A stretch of DNA of 64,000 bases from Microbulbifer pacificus (GCF_033723955.1 NZ_CP137555.1:4130097-4194096), one strand, 5' to 3'. Shown: positions 54,051-63,843, counted from the first letter of the stretch. Numbers and translations are program-made. The notes: generated by a model not told the origin, from the letters alone.

Positions 54051-55424
54051 CTACATCCGCATCTGCGCCAGTATTTCGCCAAATCGCCGCTCGATCGGGT
54101 AGGGCGTGGAAGACCATCCCAAGCGTACAATTACGGTGTCGTGAGCGGGGGATAGCATCAGTTTCTGCTCACGGTTGCCCAGCATGAAGTAGCTGTCCGG
54201 CGGCAATTGGGGATAGAGCGGCGGAAGCTTGCCGCCGTAATTCAGCCAAAATTGATAGCCATACCTCGAATCATTGGCGCTGCTGTTCGGTTCGGCGGCG
54301 CGCCTGATCCAGTCGCTGCTGAGAATGCGTTGTGCGCCGACGCAACCATCATTAAGCATTAGTGCCCCGAGCCTTCCCCAGTCTTCGGCAGAAGCATAGG
54401 CGTAGGAACTGCCCACAAATACGCCGTCCGAGTCCATTTCAAAAAAAGTGCGATGTAACCCGAGAGGCGCCAGCAATTCCTGCTGCAGAAAATGTGCGGA
54501 AGCCTCAGAGCTGCCGAGGTACTGATGCATCCACCGCGCTAACAGGTTGGTTGAGCCGGAAGAGTAGGAAAAATACATCCCGGGTTTATGGGTCAGCGGA
54601 CGCTCCAGTGCATAACGTGACGGTGCATAGAGGGAAGGGCAGTCGCCATTACCAAACAGCATGCGGGTTGCATCGGAGCCAGGGCGGTAGGTTTCGTCGA
54701 ACGCAAGGCCGTCGCACATTTGCAGCAGGTTTTTTAGAGTGATGGTGCACCGGCCATCGTCTTCCCATTCGGGAAATAGTCGGCTCTGATGAATGTCTGC
54801 AAGGCCGAGTGTCTCCATCCGACCCCAAAGTATGGCAAGCAGGCTTTTGCTCATGGACCAACCCAGTAGGCGAGTGTGTGGTGCAATGCCAGTACCGTAG
54901 GCGGCAGCCATTAGCTGGCCTTCATGGATCACCAGGAGCGCGCGCGTCTCAAATCCGAGTCGGTTGTCCTCTCTGATGAGAGCAGACAGCAGTGTTTGCA
55001 GCGACCCTTTGGTGTATTTCTTACCCTTTTTCTCACGGGGCCTTCCCGAGGCTTCTTGTGCTTCTATCCCACGGCATTTTTCTGGATTCTGAGACTCAAG
55101 TTGCGTACCCAGAGACGGATAAAAATGTGCAAATGCAGTGATGCAGTTCAGCAGACTGGCCGAAGTGGTGTATCCACTGTGCCGGACCCGTACCAGCGTA
55201 AACAGGGGCGAGTAACTGAGCAGATCGTGGCGAATGCGGGTGTCGTTAAATCCCGAAAGATGTCGTGCGGAACAGGCCAGTTTGGCGCTCATGGCAATAA
55301 GTACCTGCAAGGATTCGCGCAGCGCCCGATATCTCCTTGCCAGGCTGCGCCGCCAGATCCACACCGATGCCACAAGCAGGATCACAACGGAAATACTGGC
55401 CAGAAGATAAAAGCTGATGCTCAT
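54051..55424 (-). CDS. Membrane-anchored serine hydrolase (beta-lactamase family)
   Basis: 457 residues. One N-terminal membrane helix (YLLASISVVILLVASVWIW). SxxK motif at 190-193 (SMSK in LGWSMSKSLLA), the YSSGS (Y-x-S/N) motif near 285, and GYQFWLNYGG downstream. Class C-like/penicillin-binding fold; typical substrates are short peptides or esters, not established here. Residues 100-140 are an unusual charged linker (NPEKCRGIEAQEASGRPREK). Single gene. Confidence 0.85.
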   Translation of the reverse strand: MSISFYLLASISVVILLVASVWIWRRSLARRYRALRESLQVLIAMSAKLACSARHLSGFNDTRIRHDLLSYSPLFTLVRVRHSGYTTSASLLNCITAFAHFYPSLGTQLESQNPEKCRGIEAQEASGRPREKKGKKYTKGSLQTLLSALIREDNRLGFETRALLVIHEGQLMAAAYGTGIAPHTRLLGWSMSKSLLAILWGRMETLGLADIHQSRLFPEWEDDGRCTITLKNLLQMCDGLAFDETYRPGSDATRMLFGNGDCPSLYAPSRYALERPLTHKPGMYFSYSSGSTNLLARWMHQYLGSSEASAHFLQQELLAPLGLHRTFFEMDSDGVFVGSSYAYASAEDWGRLGALMLNDGCVGAQRILSSDWIRRAAEPNSSANDSRYGYQFWLNYGGKLPPLYPQLPPDSYFMLGNREQKLMLSPAHDTVIVRLGWSSTPYPIERRFGEILAQMRM

Positions 55425-55634
55425 AAGCGGGGCGCGGTAGCGGGTGGGGAGCAGGCCATAGAGTTTCGATGGGAAGTTGCTTGTCGCTGAAAAGCCTAGG
55501 AGAGAAAGTGTGCACGTGCCAGCGTGACGATAACGCCAAATTTGCCGGAAGCAAGATGGCCATACGGATGCTGAGTGAATGTAGCCGTGATCTCTTCGCT
55601 ACACTGGGGGCAGATGAACCTTGGGAGTCCAGCT

Positions 55635-55952
55635 ATGGCAAAGTCGTTTAATACCGCGCTAATCACAGCCCTGCCAGCTTTCGTGCTCGGCGTTTGGTTT
55701 GGGTACGAAAAAGGGGTCGTAAACCAGGTGGCTTATGACGCACCGGCGCGAATTGCACTTTACGATGCCGCAATCAGGTCCGATGAACCTAAAGAGGCGC
55801 TGAGGTCCATGGCGATATCGCAGGCCAAGTTGATGGTAAGCCTGCAGGCGAGCGGGGCAACATTCTCGCCGCTCCTGGGTCTTCCCGCCACGAAGGGGCT
55901 CAGCTATAGCTACGACACACACTCCCCGGTGGTGAAAAATTACCTTGAGTAG
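55635..55952 (+). CDS. Small hypothetical membrane-anchored protein
   Basis: 105 residues from ATG 55635 (GGGAG upstream); the frame from 55575 is longer but unsupported. One N-terminal helix (FNTALITALPAFVLGVWFGYEKG), then a helical soluble part. No family recognised. Confidence 0.55.
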   Translation: MAKSFNTALITALPAFVLGVWFGYEKGVVNQVAYDAPARIALYDAAIRSDEPKEALRSMAISQAKLMVSLQASGATFSPLLGLPATKGLSYSYDTHSPVVKNYLE

Positions 55953-56107
55953 ATTCTGCATTCCTGCCGGGCCAGGTTGTTTTCCCCTCGGATTTTTGAT
56001 GGTCATGGCTATTTGATTGCTGTATAAGAATTGGGTGCATAAGGATTTGTCGAAGTTGTGCTTACCTATGTGGCGCCCCAAGCCTAAAAATACCTGGATG
56101 GAAAATA

Positions 56108-57016
56108 ATGAACAAATGGACCTTATTGTCTGTATCGGCAATTGTCATTGCGGTGACTACAACCGTGCAGGCGCACCCTACACAGATCGCTTTCCTGAAT
56201 CATGTAATTGCCGTCGTAGATAGTGAGACTGTGAGCGCGGTCGAGCAGTCCAGCTTCCTCCCGGGTTTCATCGATTACGAAAAGAAAACAGTAACGGCTA
56301 ATGGGGGAGTAAATTGGACAGGCCGCTATCTACGCGGCAAGTCGACTTATATAGAGCTTTTTGGTTCAGGTGACGTAGAAGGGCTTAAGCCGGGAAATGT
56401 CGCGCTTGCTTTCGGGTCAGATAGGGTCGGTGATATTCATAGGATGGCACGCCATTTACGCAGGGATGGCGTTAGCTTTTCTCAGGATATGCGCAGGAGA
56501 AATTTTGACGGGAAGGAGGTGGATTGGTTTTACAGTCTCGGTCTAGATGTGGAAAGTGCTGATGTGTCTTTCTGGGTTATGGAATATGTTGCTGGCTATC
56601 TCGACCATCCCGCAGCGAAAAAGGAAGCAGCCGAAGGACCGTGGGATCTGGTTACTCGGGAGCGTTACAACAGCGATGCCTATCGGGGCAAACTCGTTCA
56701 AGACATTACTTATGTGGCTTTTTATGTCTCAAAGCAAACCATTCAAGAAGCAATGCCTCTCTTCCTGGCAGCTGGGTATGGGGTTCGGGAAGCCGATGGC
56801 TCAACTCACTTGCTTGGGCGAGACGCAGAAATTGTCCTGTTTCATGCCGAAGAGGGTAAGTACGGACTGGCGCAGCTTGGGTTTGTGTTAAATCGCTCGT
56901 TAGCAGAGCAGTATGTAGAGCGCATCGGCAACTCCGTGCTCAATGTTGGTCCAGACAATAAGGCGACTTGGACATTTACGGTGCCGGAACCATCATCTGA
57001 AACGACCGGTGATTAG
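56108..57016 (+). CDS. Exported DUF5829-like protein
   Basis: 302 residues. Signal peptide about 1-22 (ending TTTVQA). FLNHVIAVVDSETVSAVEQS, LRGKSTYIELFG and GVNWTGRYL resemble DUF5829 proteins, which look like a vicinal-oxygen-chelate (glyoxalase-like) fold, though metal ligands cannot be assigned by eye. Function unknown. Its AT-richer codon use stands out against pgsA and uvrC. It lies just upstream of the tRNA pair. Confidence 0.6.
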   Translation: MNKWTLLSVSAIVIAVTTTVQAHPTQIAFLNHVIAVVDSETVSAVEQSSFLPGFIDYEKKTVTANGGVNWTGRYLRGKSTYIELFGSGDVEGLKPGNVALAFGSDRVGDIHRMARHLRRDGVSFSQDMRRRNFDGKEVDWFYSLGLDVESADVSFWVMEYVAGYLDHPAAKKEAAEGPWDLVTRERYNSDAYRGKLVQDITYVAFYVSKQTIQEAMPLFLAAGYGVREADGSTHLLGRDAEIVLFHAEEGKYGLAQLGFVLNRSLAEQYVERIGNSVLNVGPDNKATWTFTVPEPSSETTGD

Positions 57017-57173
57017 CGCTTTCTGCAGGTTGTGTTCATGGTGGGATTACCTGGCCGCGAAGCAGGTGGCTGTGTAACAAATGTGTACCAGTGACGCGTA
57101 AATGAGGGAAATGAGCGGTTACAGCTCATGCCGTAATTCGGTAGATTCAAGGTAATTTTAAAGGAGAGGATTG

Positions 57174-57260
57174 TGGTGCCCAGAGCCGGACTTGAACCGG
57201 CACGACCAAAAGGTCGGGAGATTTTAAGTCTCCTGTGTCTACCAATTCCACCATCCGGGC
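57174..57260 (-). tRNA. tRNA-Leu (UAA)
   Basis: 87-nt cloverleaf with CCA encoded. It begins GCCCGGATGGTGG, the anticodon loop is CTTAAAA (anticodon UAA), and it has a long variable arm as in Leu tRNAs. Confidence 0.96.
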
Positions 57261-57333
57261 GGATAGGGCTTTCAGCTGGCGGCAGTTTTATCCGCTAGTG
57301 AAAAACCAGCCTTAGAGTAAGACCGGGAGAAAA

Positions 57334-57407
57334 TGGAGGCTAGGGTCGGAATCGAACCGGCGTACACGGAGTTGCAGTCCGCTGCATGACCACTCTGCCA
57401 CCTAGCC
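57334..57407 (-). tRNA. tRNA-Cys (GCA)
   Basis: 74-nt cloverleaf with CCA encoded; anticodon loop CTGCAAC gives GCA; GGTTCGATTCC T-arm. It lies upstream of tRNA-Leu on the same strand; in Pseudomonas-type genomes a tRNA-Gly precedes these and is not here. Confidence 0.96.
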
Positions 57408-57822
57408 TTAGGTGTTTTGAAAACGTCGCGGATTTTATCGGGTCAGGAATAAAAAACCTAGTGTTTTCTTATACTTACGTGCGCCTCGGCGTGTAAGAGG
57501 GTGCTATTCTATGGTTTGCCGGGGATTAGTCAAGCGTAAGTCTGACGTTAATTGAATTAGGCACATATTTGTTCGGAAAGTACGCGTGTTGACGGCGTAA
57601 TAACCCATTGAAATGGAACCGGGCTTTCTATTCCCCAATTGTTCTAAGTTTTTTTCGTGGCGAACTGGCAATCCTCGGGGTGTGGCTAATACTGAGTGTA
57701 GCTGGCTAGCACACATTTCCCCCAAGTCGTGTTTAGTAGTGCCGGCCGGGCGCCTACCTCCATATGGGTGCCCAGTGTGTTGTAAGGATGAAATCCTCCA
57801 AGTTTCACTCCTAATGGTCTTG
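57408..57822. other. Gap that may hold a plus-strand small RNA
   Basis: About 415 bases with no convincing gene, ended on the plus strand by a terminator at 57823. It contains small stems such as AGGAT-GAA-ATCCT near 57785-57797. See the terminator entry and finding. Confidence 0.4.
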
Positions 57823-57863
57823 GCCCTGACGCTCTCCCCCCCCCGTCGTCAGGGCTTTTTTTT
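57823..57863 (+). terminator. Plus-strand intrinsic terminator without a plus-strand gene
   Basis: GCCCTGACG pairs with CGTCAGGGC around a C-rich loop containing nine Cs, followed by a T8 run on the plus strand. The right arm covers the last codons and stop of the minus-strand gene at 57849. No plus-strand gene lies upstream for about 800 bases. Confidence 0.75.
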
Positions 57864-59087
57864 GCCCTCAAGAAATGTGCGTTCAAGTTGTAGCAGCGGA
57901 GCACCTGCTTCTTTTTCCGCGAGCGCGCGGAATTTTTCCAGGGTCACTTCGCCGCGTTCGGAGGCGAGTGCTTTGACCACGTCATCCAGGCTGGATTTTC
58001 CATTGCTGGATTTTTGGATGGACTTATCTATCTCGTGGAGCACCACTGTGGCTCTCGCGGTAACCGGACCTGACGAGCGCTTTACCAGTAGGTTGGGGGA
58101 TTTGGTACCCCAGTTTGCCAGATCTTCCAGTGCCTCATGGTAGCGCCGCTCACTGATCCCTCCGCTGCGGCGGAGTGTTTCCAGGGAGTAGTACTCGGCG
58201 AGGCCCTCAACGATCCAGTCACTCTCTTTGTCACCTCGAATACCGGTGGCAACGTGCACCAGTTCATGCAGCAGGCTGCTGGTGCGATTGCCAGAAATCA
58301 GTGGCCTGTCCGCATGCATAAACAATGAGCGCGTTCCGGAGAGTCCACCGCGCCACATAGGATCACCGGCCATGACAATTAACAGCTTTTGGGGGAACTG
58401 AGGGAAAACTTTTTTGAGCTCGGGCAGGGTCCAGCTCAGGAAGGCGAGGGTATCCTGTCTGCGGATATTCTCGTCACGAGGTGCGGAGATGACCACGTCG
58501 GTACCGTCGATGATGTCTTGTCTGCTACCTATATGCCCGGCAATCATCCAGCCTTTTGGTCGGATGAACCGACGGCCGGGGTCTTTCAGTTGGAAGATGC
58601 CTTTATCATCCTTTGCATACGGGGTGAGCGCGTTCCACTTGTCCGGGGCCTCAATTTTCAGGGTAGCTCGCGAGTGGAGATTCTTGGGCGCACGCGCGGA
58701 GATCGGCGGGATCATCTTATCGCTGCGAAGGATTGCCCACTTGTCGGTGATGCGCGAGTCGTAGCGCCCCTTAGATTTCTTTTCGTCGATGACAAAGTCG
58801 TAGCGGATCGAGGAGGTCTTGCCTTTGGGGTGCCAGACAACCTTGTTGCCCGTGGATTCCAGGTCTTTGCCACCCTCGAAGTTCAGGTGTCTGTCCTCAT
58901 CAATATGCAGGGTGAGTTCGTGCGGTAGCTCGCGCCCCTTAAGGGTGATGGATACCTCGGCAACCCCACTTTCTGGATTCAAGCGGGCTTTATAGAGGAT
59001 GTCATAGTATTCGGGATCGGCGGCCAGTGCTCCGGTGGCAAAAACCAGGGCAGCAAGGAGGGCTACTAGTCGCAAAAAGAAAGGCAT
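57849..59087 (-). CDS. Exported gluzincin-type (M1-like) peptidase
   Basis: 412 residues. Signal peptide about 1-22 (ALVFATGALAA). Zinc motif HELVH at 274-278 (LLHELVHVATG) with the third ligand region WIVEGLAEYYS (Glu294 or Glu298), 16 to 20 residues later, as in gluzincins. N-terminal 150 residues look like the beta-domain of M1 aminopeptidases. Substrate unknown. The C-terminal end overlaps the right arm of a plus-strand terminator. tRNA-Pro lies upstream. Confidence 0.85.
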   Translation of the reverse strand: MPFFLRLVALLAALVFATGALAADPEYYDILYKARLNPESGVAEVSITLKGRELPHELTLHIDEDRHLNFEGGKDLESTGNKVVWHPKGKTSSIRYDFVIDEKKSKGRYDSRITDKWAILRSDKMIPPISARAPKNLHSRATLKIEAPDKWNALTPYAKDDKGIFQLKDPGRRFIRPKGWMIAGHIGSRQDIIDGTDVVISAPRDENIRRQDTLAFLSWTLPELKKVFPQFPQKLLIVMAGDPMWRGGLSGTRSLFMHADRPLISGNRTSSLLHELVHVATGIRGDKESDWIVEGLAEYYSLETLRRSGGISERRYHEALEDLANWGTKSPNLLVKRSSGPVTARATVVLHEIDKSIQKSSNGKSSLDDVVKALASERGEVTLEKFRALAEKEAGAPLLQLERTFLEGKKKP

Positions 59088-59243
59088 CGGTTGAACTCTG
59101 CTCTACGTGCGTAACAGGATGTGCGAGGCGCGTGCAATCTGACGCCGCGCGCGACAATTCATGTGACAACAGGAGAAAGTATCAGTGCCCGCAGGGAGAA
59201 GAAAAGTGTGAAATCAAAGAGAGCTTGCGGGAAAGAAAAGAAA

Positions 59244-59320
<77 letters not shown>

Positions 59321-59441
59321 ACGTTTTGAGCTTTTTGCTCAGGCTTCCTTGCGAAGTGGGCGGCATTATAGCAGCCGCCGAGCTCCTGTAAACCACTGAT
59401 TTTATTAAATTTAGCAGTTTTTTTAGAAAGACCGGAGTTGA

Positions 59442-60290
59442 TCAACCCTTGATCAGCCGGATCAGTCCCTCCTGGGTGGTGGAGGCAACCAGCCGGCCAT
59501 CCCGAGAGAAGATCTGACCACGGCAATAGCCGCGGGCTCCGCTGGCGGAGGGGCTATCGGTAACATAGAGCAACCACTCGTCCGCCCGGAATTCCCGGTG
59601 GAACCACATAGCGTGATCGAGGCTCGCCGGCATCATGTTTGGATCGAACAGGCTGATCTTGTGCGGTAACAGGCTGGTACCGAGCAGGGCCATATCCGAG
59701 GCGTAACAAATGGCGCTGCGGTGTTCGATAGGGTCGTCTGACAGCTCGCCATCTACCCGAAACCAGAACATACCCCGGGGGTCGCGAACTTCGGAATCGA
59801 AGTAACTCATCGGGTCGATAGGGCGGAAATCCACCATATAGCGTCGCTGGTTACTGATTTCGCCGTTCATCCCGGCCTCTTCGGCCAGCTGCTGGGTGTT
59901 CTTCAGCTCTTCCGGAGGAACGATGCCGTCGGTGGGCATTTCGGCCTGGTGGTCAAAGCCAGGCTCGGCGATCTGGAAGGAGCAGGACATATTGAAGATG
60001 GCCTTGCCGTTCTGGCGGGCCACCACCCGGCGGGTGGTAAAGCTTCCACCATCGCGGATCGGGTCGACGTCGTAAATGACAGGCATTTCACTAGAGCCCG
60101 GGCGCAGGAAGTAGGCGTGCAGCGAGTGAGGCAGGCGGCCCTCCACGGTACGGGCCGCGGCCATCAGGGCCTGGCCAAGGACCTGCCCACCGAACAGTAC
60201 CTTACGGTAGTTCTCCACATGCGCGCGGCTGCGGTAAAGGTTGCTGTCCAGTCGTTCTACGTCCAGTAGGGTGCTCAGGGATTGCTGCAT
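59442..60290 (-). CDS. tesB: Acyl-CoA thioesterase II
   Basis: 282 residues, E. coli TesB length. FGGQVLGQALMAAARTV, FLRPGSSEMPVIYDVDPIRDG and LDHAMWFHREFRADEWLLY (with the catalytic region Asp) are TesB signatures. It hydrolyses medium- and long-chain acyl-CoA in the cytoplasm. Divergent from a TetR gene. Confidence 0.94.
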   Translation of the reverse strand: MQQSLSTLLDVERLDSNLYRSRAHVENYRKVLFGGQVLGQALMAAARTVEGRLPHSLHAYFLRPGSSEMPVIYDVDPIRDGGSFTTRRVVARQNGKAIFNMSCSFQIAEPGFDHQAEMPTDGIVPPEELKNTQQLAEEAGMNGEISNQRRYMVDFRPIDPMSYFDSEVRDPRGMFWFRVDGELSDDPIEHRSAICYASDMALLGTSLLPHKISLFDPNMMPASLDHAMWFHREFRADEWLLYVTDSPSASGARGYCRGQIFSRDGRLVASTTQEGLIRLIKG

Positions 60291-60620
60291 CAGAAGGCCA
60301 TCTATCCAGTGTTGATCCAGTGGGTGTCGGCTATTTCGCCAGACGCCGGGTAACGGTCAATGATAACAACTACAGTTCCGTTGGCTATTGCGGATTCTCT
60401 CACCCGGAGTATCAATATTCTGCGCTAAGGCTTCTGCCTGTCGCTATCGCTTGCCCGCAGGAGTTACTCCACCGTGGGAGGCTCATCTATTGGCGCCGGG
60501 TCTCGCGCATTCGGCGTCGGATACTTTGATTTTCTTTTCCATCGCGGGGGAATTGCCTATCATTCATGAATGGATAGTCAATTTCAGTCTCCAATTGTAC
60601 GGACAGCTAAGGTCGGAAGT
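60291..60620. other. Gap between divergent tesB and tetR
   Basis: 330 bases without a supported gene. It holds both promoters and the operator-like site at 60557-60577. Confidence 0.5.
60557..60577. promoter_or_regulatory. Operator-like palindrome before the TetR gene
   Basis: A perfect ATTCATGAAT core with CTATC and GATAG arms (one base off-centre), 44 bases before the TetR start at 60621. Such sites are typical of TetR autoregulation; a possible -10 TATCAT overlaps it. Its position also argues against the longer frame starting at 60570. Confidence 0.45.
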
Positions 60621-61328
60621 ATGGATAAGGCAAAGGAAAAGGTTCAGCGTTTTCGGGCGCGGGAGCAGCGTATCCTGGATGCGGCACTGGAGCTGCTCCT
60701 GGAGCACGGTGAGGAAAAGGTCACCGTGGAGCAGATCGCCGAGCGGGTAGATATCGGCAAGGGCACGATCTACAAGCATTTCATCTCGAAAACAGAGATT
60801 TACATGCGTTTATTGATGGACTACGAGAAGTCTCTCACCGAGCGTATCAAGGTCGCCGTGGCAACCGCCGAGCAGGGTGATATTACAGCGCCGGCGCGGG
60901 CTTATTTTGAGTCGCGCATGGCAGACCCGGGTCGGGATCGTCTGTTTCAGAGGCTGGAAGAGAAGATAATTGCCCTGAACCTTGCACCGGAGATGATCGC
61001 GGAGCTGCATGCACTGCGTAACTCCAACGCTTCGGCCCTGAATCGGGTCTTCGAGCGCCGGATGGAGCAGGGTGTCCTAAAGAAGGTGCCGGCTTATTAC
61101 TACTATTCGACCTATTGGGCCCTGGTTCAGGGGGCGGTGGAGTTGTATCACTCCAAGTCCTTCGCCGACGTGATCGAAGATCGCGCTGGCCTGATGGAGT
61201 TCATCATGGATGTGGGCGTACATATCGGCGACATGTCGGGTCGCCGTGGGCAGTCCCAGTCGAGCCAGGAACCCTCAAGCCAGAGCTCCCACAACCCGTC
61301 ATCCACCCCGGGAAGCAGCTTTGGCTGA
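60621..61328 (+). CDS. TetR-family transcriptional regulator
   Basis: 235 residues from ATG 60621 (AAGG upstream); the longer frame from 60570 is less likely. HTH: VTVEQIAERVDIGKGTIYKHFISK. The C-terminal ligand domain has FQRLEEKIIALNLAPEMIAE. The last 30 residues are Ser, Gln and Pro rich (disordered). It overlaps the start of the DUF1285 gene by eight bases. Ligand unknown; an acyl-CoA link is possible because tesB is divergent. Confidence 0.88.
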   Translation: MDKAKEKVQRFRAREQRILDAALELLLEHGEEKVTVEQIAERVDIGKGTIYKHFISKTEIYMRLLMDYEKSLTERIKVAVATAEQGDITAPARAYFESRMADPGRDRLFQRLEEKIIALNLAPEMIAELHALRNSNASALNRVFERRMEQGVLKKVPAYYYYSTYWALVQGAVELYHSKSFADVIEDRAGLMEFIMDVGVHIGDMSGRRGQSQSSQEPSSQSSHNPSSTPGSSFG

Positions 61329-61875
61329 GCCACTTTTTCAGCAGCTCGAAAAGCTGCAGCAGGAATTCCGTGGCCACCCGCCGGTGGCCAGCTGGAATCC
61401 TGACCTGTGCGGGGATATGGACCTGGTGATCCTGTCCGACGGGCGCTGGATTCATGAAGGAACCGAAATCCAGCGCCACGCCTTGGTGGTTTTGTTTGCC
61501 AGTATTCTCAAGCGCGAAGGGCGCCACTATTACCTGGTTACTCCGGTGGAGAAGTGGCGAATCCGGGTCGAAGATGTACCTTTCCTTATCACTCAGGCTG
61601 CCCGTGACGGGGAGCAGATACTTCTGACCACGAATACCGGTGACGTGATTCCTCTGGATAATTTTCACCCACTTCTCCTCAAGCCCTTTGGTGATCCACC
61701 GCTGCCTATTCCTTATGTGGAAGTCCGCGCGGGGCTTCAGGGCCGGATGTCCCGCGATGTGTATTACCAGCTGATTGATTGGGCCGAACCGCGTCAGCCT
61801 CAGGAACCACCCGCACGACTTTGCCAGCTTTGGCTAAAAAGTAACGGCGAAGAATTTCTTCTCGGCGAGTACTGA
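61321..61875 (+). CDS. DUF1285-family protein
   Basis: 184 residues from TTG 61321, with GGGAAG five bases before and an eight-base overlap with the TetR stop, hence translational coupling. It matches the DUF1285 pattern (WNPDLCGDMDLVILSDGRWIHEGTEIQR, FHPLLLKPFGDPPLPIPYVEVRAGLQGRMSR with length about 180). Cytoplasmic, no catalytic motif. Function unknown. Confidence 0.82.
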   Translation: MAEPLFQQLEKLQQEFRGHPPVASWNPDLCGDMDLVILSDGRWIHEGTEIQRHALVVLFASILKREGRHYYLVTPVEKWRIRVEDVPFLITQAARDGEQILLTTNTGDVIPLDNFHPLLLKPFGDPPLPIPYVEVRAGLQGRMSRDVYYQLIDWAEPRQPQEPPARLCQLWLKSNGEEFLLGEY

Positions 61876-62166
61876 GTACTAGGCTCGCAATTTCTCTTAT
61901 TTTTCCAGAATTTATTGCTGACGAATCTGTACGAATTTAGAGCAATAGAGATCTCTCTGAAATATTACAGAAATACGCTAGAAATCTTTTTGTAACGATT
62001 CTTTCATATTGAAATATTTTTGAATTATTCCGCGCGTTTTTCTATTCGCGCGTTTCATTCGTAACATTTTCGCAACACTCCCTTCCTAGACTCCCCCTCG
62101 TCCAAATTGCTTTGGCCCAAAAAAATAGTCACGGATTAATTCACTTCATCCTTGTTAGGGGGATCC
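61876..62166. other. AT-rich upstream region of the surface lipoprotein
   Basis: About 290 bases. T/A-rich, with repeated GCGCGTTT-like stretches near 62030-62055. Promoter region of the lipoprotein gene; no gene seen. Confidence 0.5.
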
Positions 62167-63834
62167 ATGAAACTTGTAACCAAGAAGTTGCTGCTTGCGG
62201 CTGCTATCACTGGTCTGCTGGCTGGCTGTGACAGCGGCGGCATCAATATTGCTCCGGTTAACGAAGATAACTCTGTAGATAACTCTACTGGCGGCAGCGA
62301 CAACGGTGGCAATCAGAGCAATCCGTGTGCTTCCTATGAAAAAGCCGGACAGGTAAAACAGGGTGCCTTCGATACCGCTACTGGCAACTGTACATACAAC
62401 CTGAGCTTTGTTGACTCTGGTAACCCGCTGACCGTTGACCTGGTTATCCCGGCGCTGGAAAACGGTGGTGCACACATTTTCGAAGGTAGTCTGTTCGTTG
62501 GTAACAACTACGATGACGATACCACCATGGCTGCCGCTGGCATCGCCGAAGGTGGTGACGGCGCCAAGCTGACCGTTCAGGCTGGCGCTACTGTTGCTTT
62601 CCCAAGCAGCACCAAATTCATGGTAATCAACCGCGGCTCCCAGCTGTTGGCGGTTGGTACTGCCCAAGACCCCATCACCTTCACTTCCCTGTCTGACGTT
62701 GAGGGCACTGTTGGTGCTGAAGACGTGCAGCAGTGGGGCGGTATGGTGATCAACGGTTTCGGTATCACCAACAAGTGTTCTTACGACGCCGAGCTAAAAA
62801 CCTCTGAGTGTCACGTACTGGCCGAAGGTGCTGCTGGTAAAGACCAGTCCAACTACGGTGGTGACAATAACGACGACAGCTCTGGTCAGCTGGAATATGT
62901 TCGCGTCAAGCACACCGGTGCAGAAGTTGCGAACGGTGACGAGCTGAACGGCATCAGCTTCGGTGCTGTTGGTGCTGGCACCATCATTAAGAACCTGGAA
63001 GCTTACTCCACTTACGACGACGGCATCGAGATGTTCGGTGGTGCAGTAAGCATCGAGAACTACGTTGCGCTGTACGTGCGTGACGACTCCATCGATATCG
63101 ATGAAGGCTGGAGCGGTTCCATTACCAACGCGCTGGTGATCCAGAGTGCAACCGACGGTAACCACTGTATCGAAGCCGACGGTATCGGTTCCTACGACGC
63201 CGCTAACGATTACTCCGCGCTGACCGCAGCTGGCCTGAACAGCCGCCCGGTTATCGACGGCCTGACCTGCATCATCTCTGGTGCTGCGGCTGACACCGTT
63301 ACTCACGATCCGAGCGCTGGCTGGCGTTTCCGTGAAGGTATCTACCCGATGATCACCAACTCCATGGTTATCGGTTCCTTCAAGGCTGATTCCACCGGTG
63401 CTGACGGCAGCAACTACTGTCTGCGTGTAGAGAGCAACGAAACCATCGCTGCTCTGGAAGCGGGTACCGATGCGGCTATCACTTCCAACATCTTTGCGTG
63501 TGCTGACAAGACTAAAGGTGGCCCGATCGGTGCTGACAGCCTGCAAGCGTGGGCCGAGGCCACCGGCAACGTGTTCGCCAATGTTCCGGCTGACGCTGCA
63601 CTGAACCCGACTGCTACAGCAGACACCGGCTTCCAGGTGCTCGAAGGTACTCCGTCCTTCTTCTCCATCGCTACCGGCAGCATGATGGTGAACGATGCCG
63701 CGATCGCCATCTCTCCGGTTGAGCGTGCTTACTTTGGTGCCCTGAGCACTGGTGGCACCGACTGGACTCAGGGTTGGACCTATGGTCTGCACGATGGCAG
63801 CCGCGCTCAAGCTCTGTGGTTTGAGCAGCAGTAA
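62167..63834 (+). CDS. Large surface lipoprotein, repeat/beta-helix type
   Basis: 555 residues from ATG 62167 (AGGGGG five bases before). Lipoprotein signal ending GLLAGC (Cys21), then an Asn/Ser/Gly linker. The body is rich in Gly, Asp, Asn, Thr and Ala with many short strand-like stretches (GGAHIFEGSLFVGNNYDDD, GAGTIIKNLEAYSTYDDGIE, NGISFGAVGAGTI), consistent with a right-handed beta-helix or adhesin/porin-like surface protein. Cysteines at DGLTCIISG and SNYCLRVESN. It may bind polysaccharide or ion. No family recognised; codon use is unusually uniform (GGT, GCT), suggesting high expression. Confidence 0.7.
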   Translation: MKLVTKKLLLAAAITGLLAGCDSGGINIAPVNEDNSVDNSTGGSDNGGNQSNPCASYEKAGQVKQGAFDTATGNCTYNLSFVDSGNPLTVDLVIPALENGGAHIFEGSLFVGNNYDDDTTMAAAGIAEGGDGAKLTVQAGATVAFPSSTKFMVINRGSQLLAVGTAQDPITFTSLSDVEGTVGAEDVQQWGGMVINGFGITNKCSYDAELKTSECHVLAEGAAGKDQSNYGGDNNDDSSGQLEYVRVKHTGAEVANGDELNGISFGAVGAGTIIKNLEAYSTYDDGIEMFGGAVSIENYVALYVRDDSIDIDEGWSGSITNALVIQSATDGNHCIEADGIGSYDAANDYSALTAAGLNSRPVIDGLTCIISGAAADTVTHDPSAGWRFREGIYPMITNSMVIGSFKADSTGADGSNYCLRVESNETIAALEAGTDAAITSNIFACADKTKGGPIGADSLQAWAEATGNVFANVPADAALNPTATADTGFQVLEGTPSFFSIATGSMMVNDAAIAISPVERAYFGALSTGGTDWTQGWTYGLHDGSRAQALWFEQQ

Positions 63835-63843
63835 TGGCTGAGT

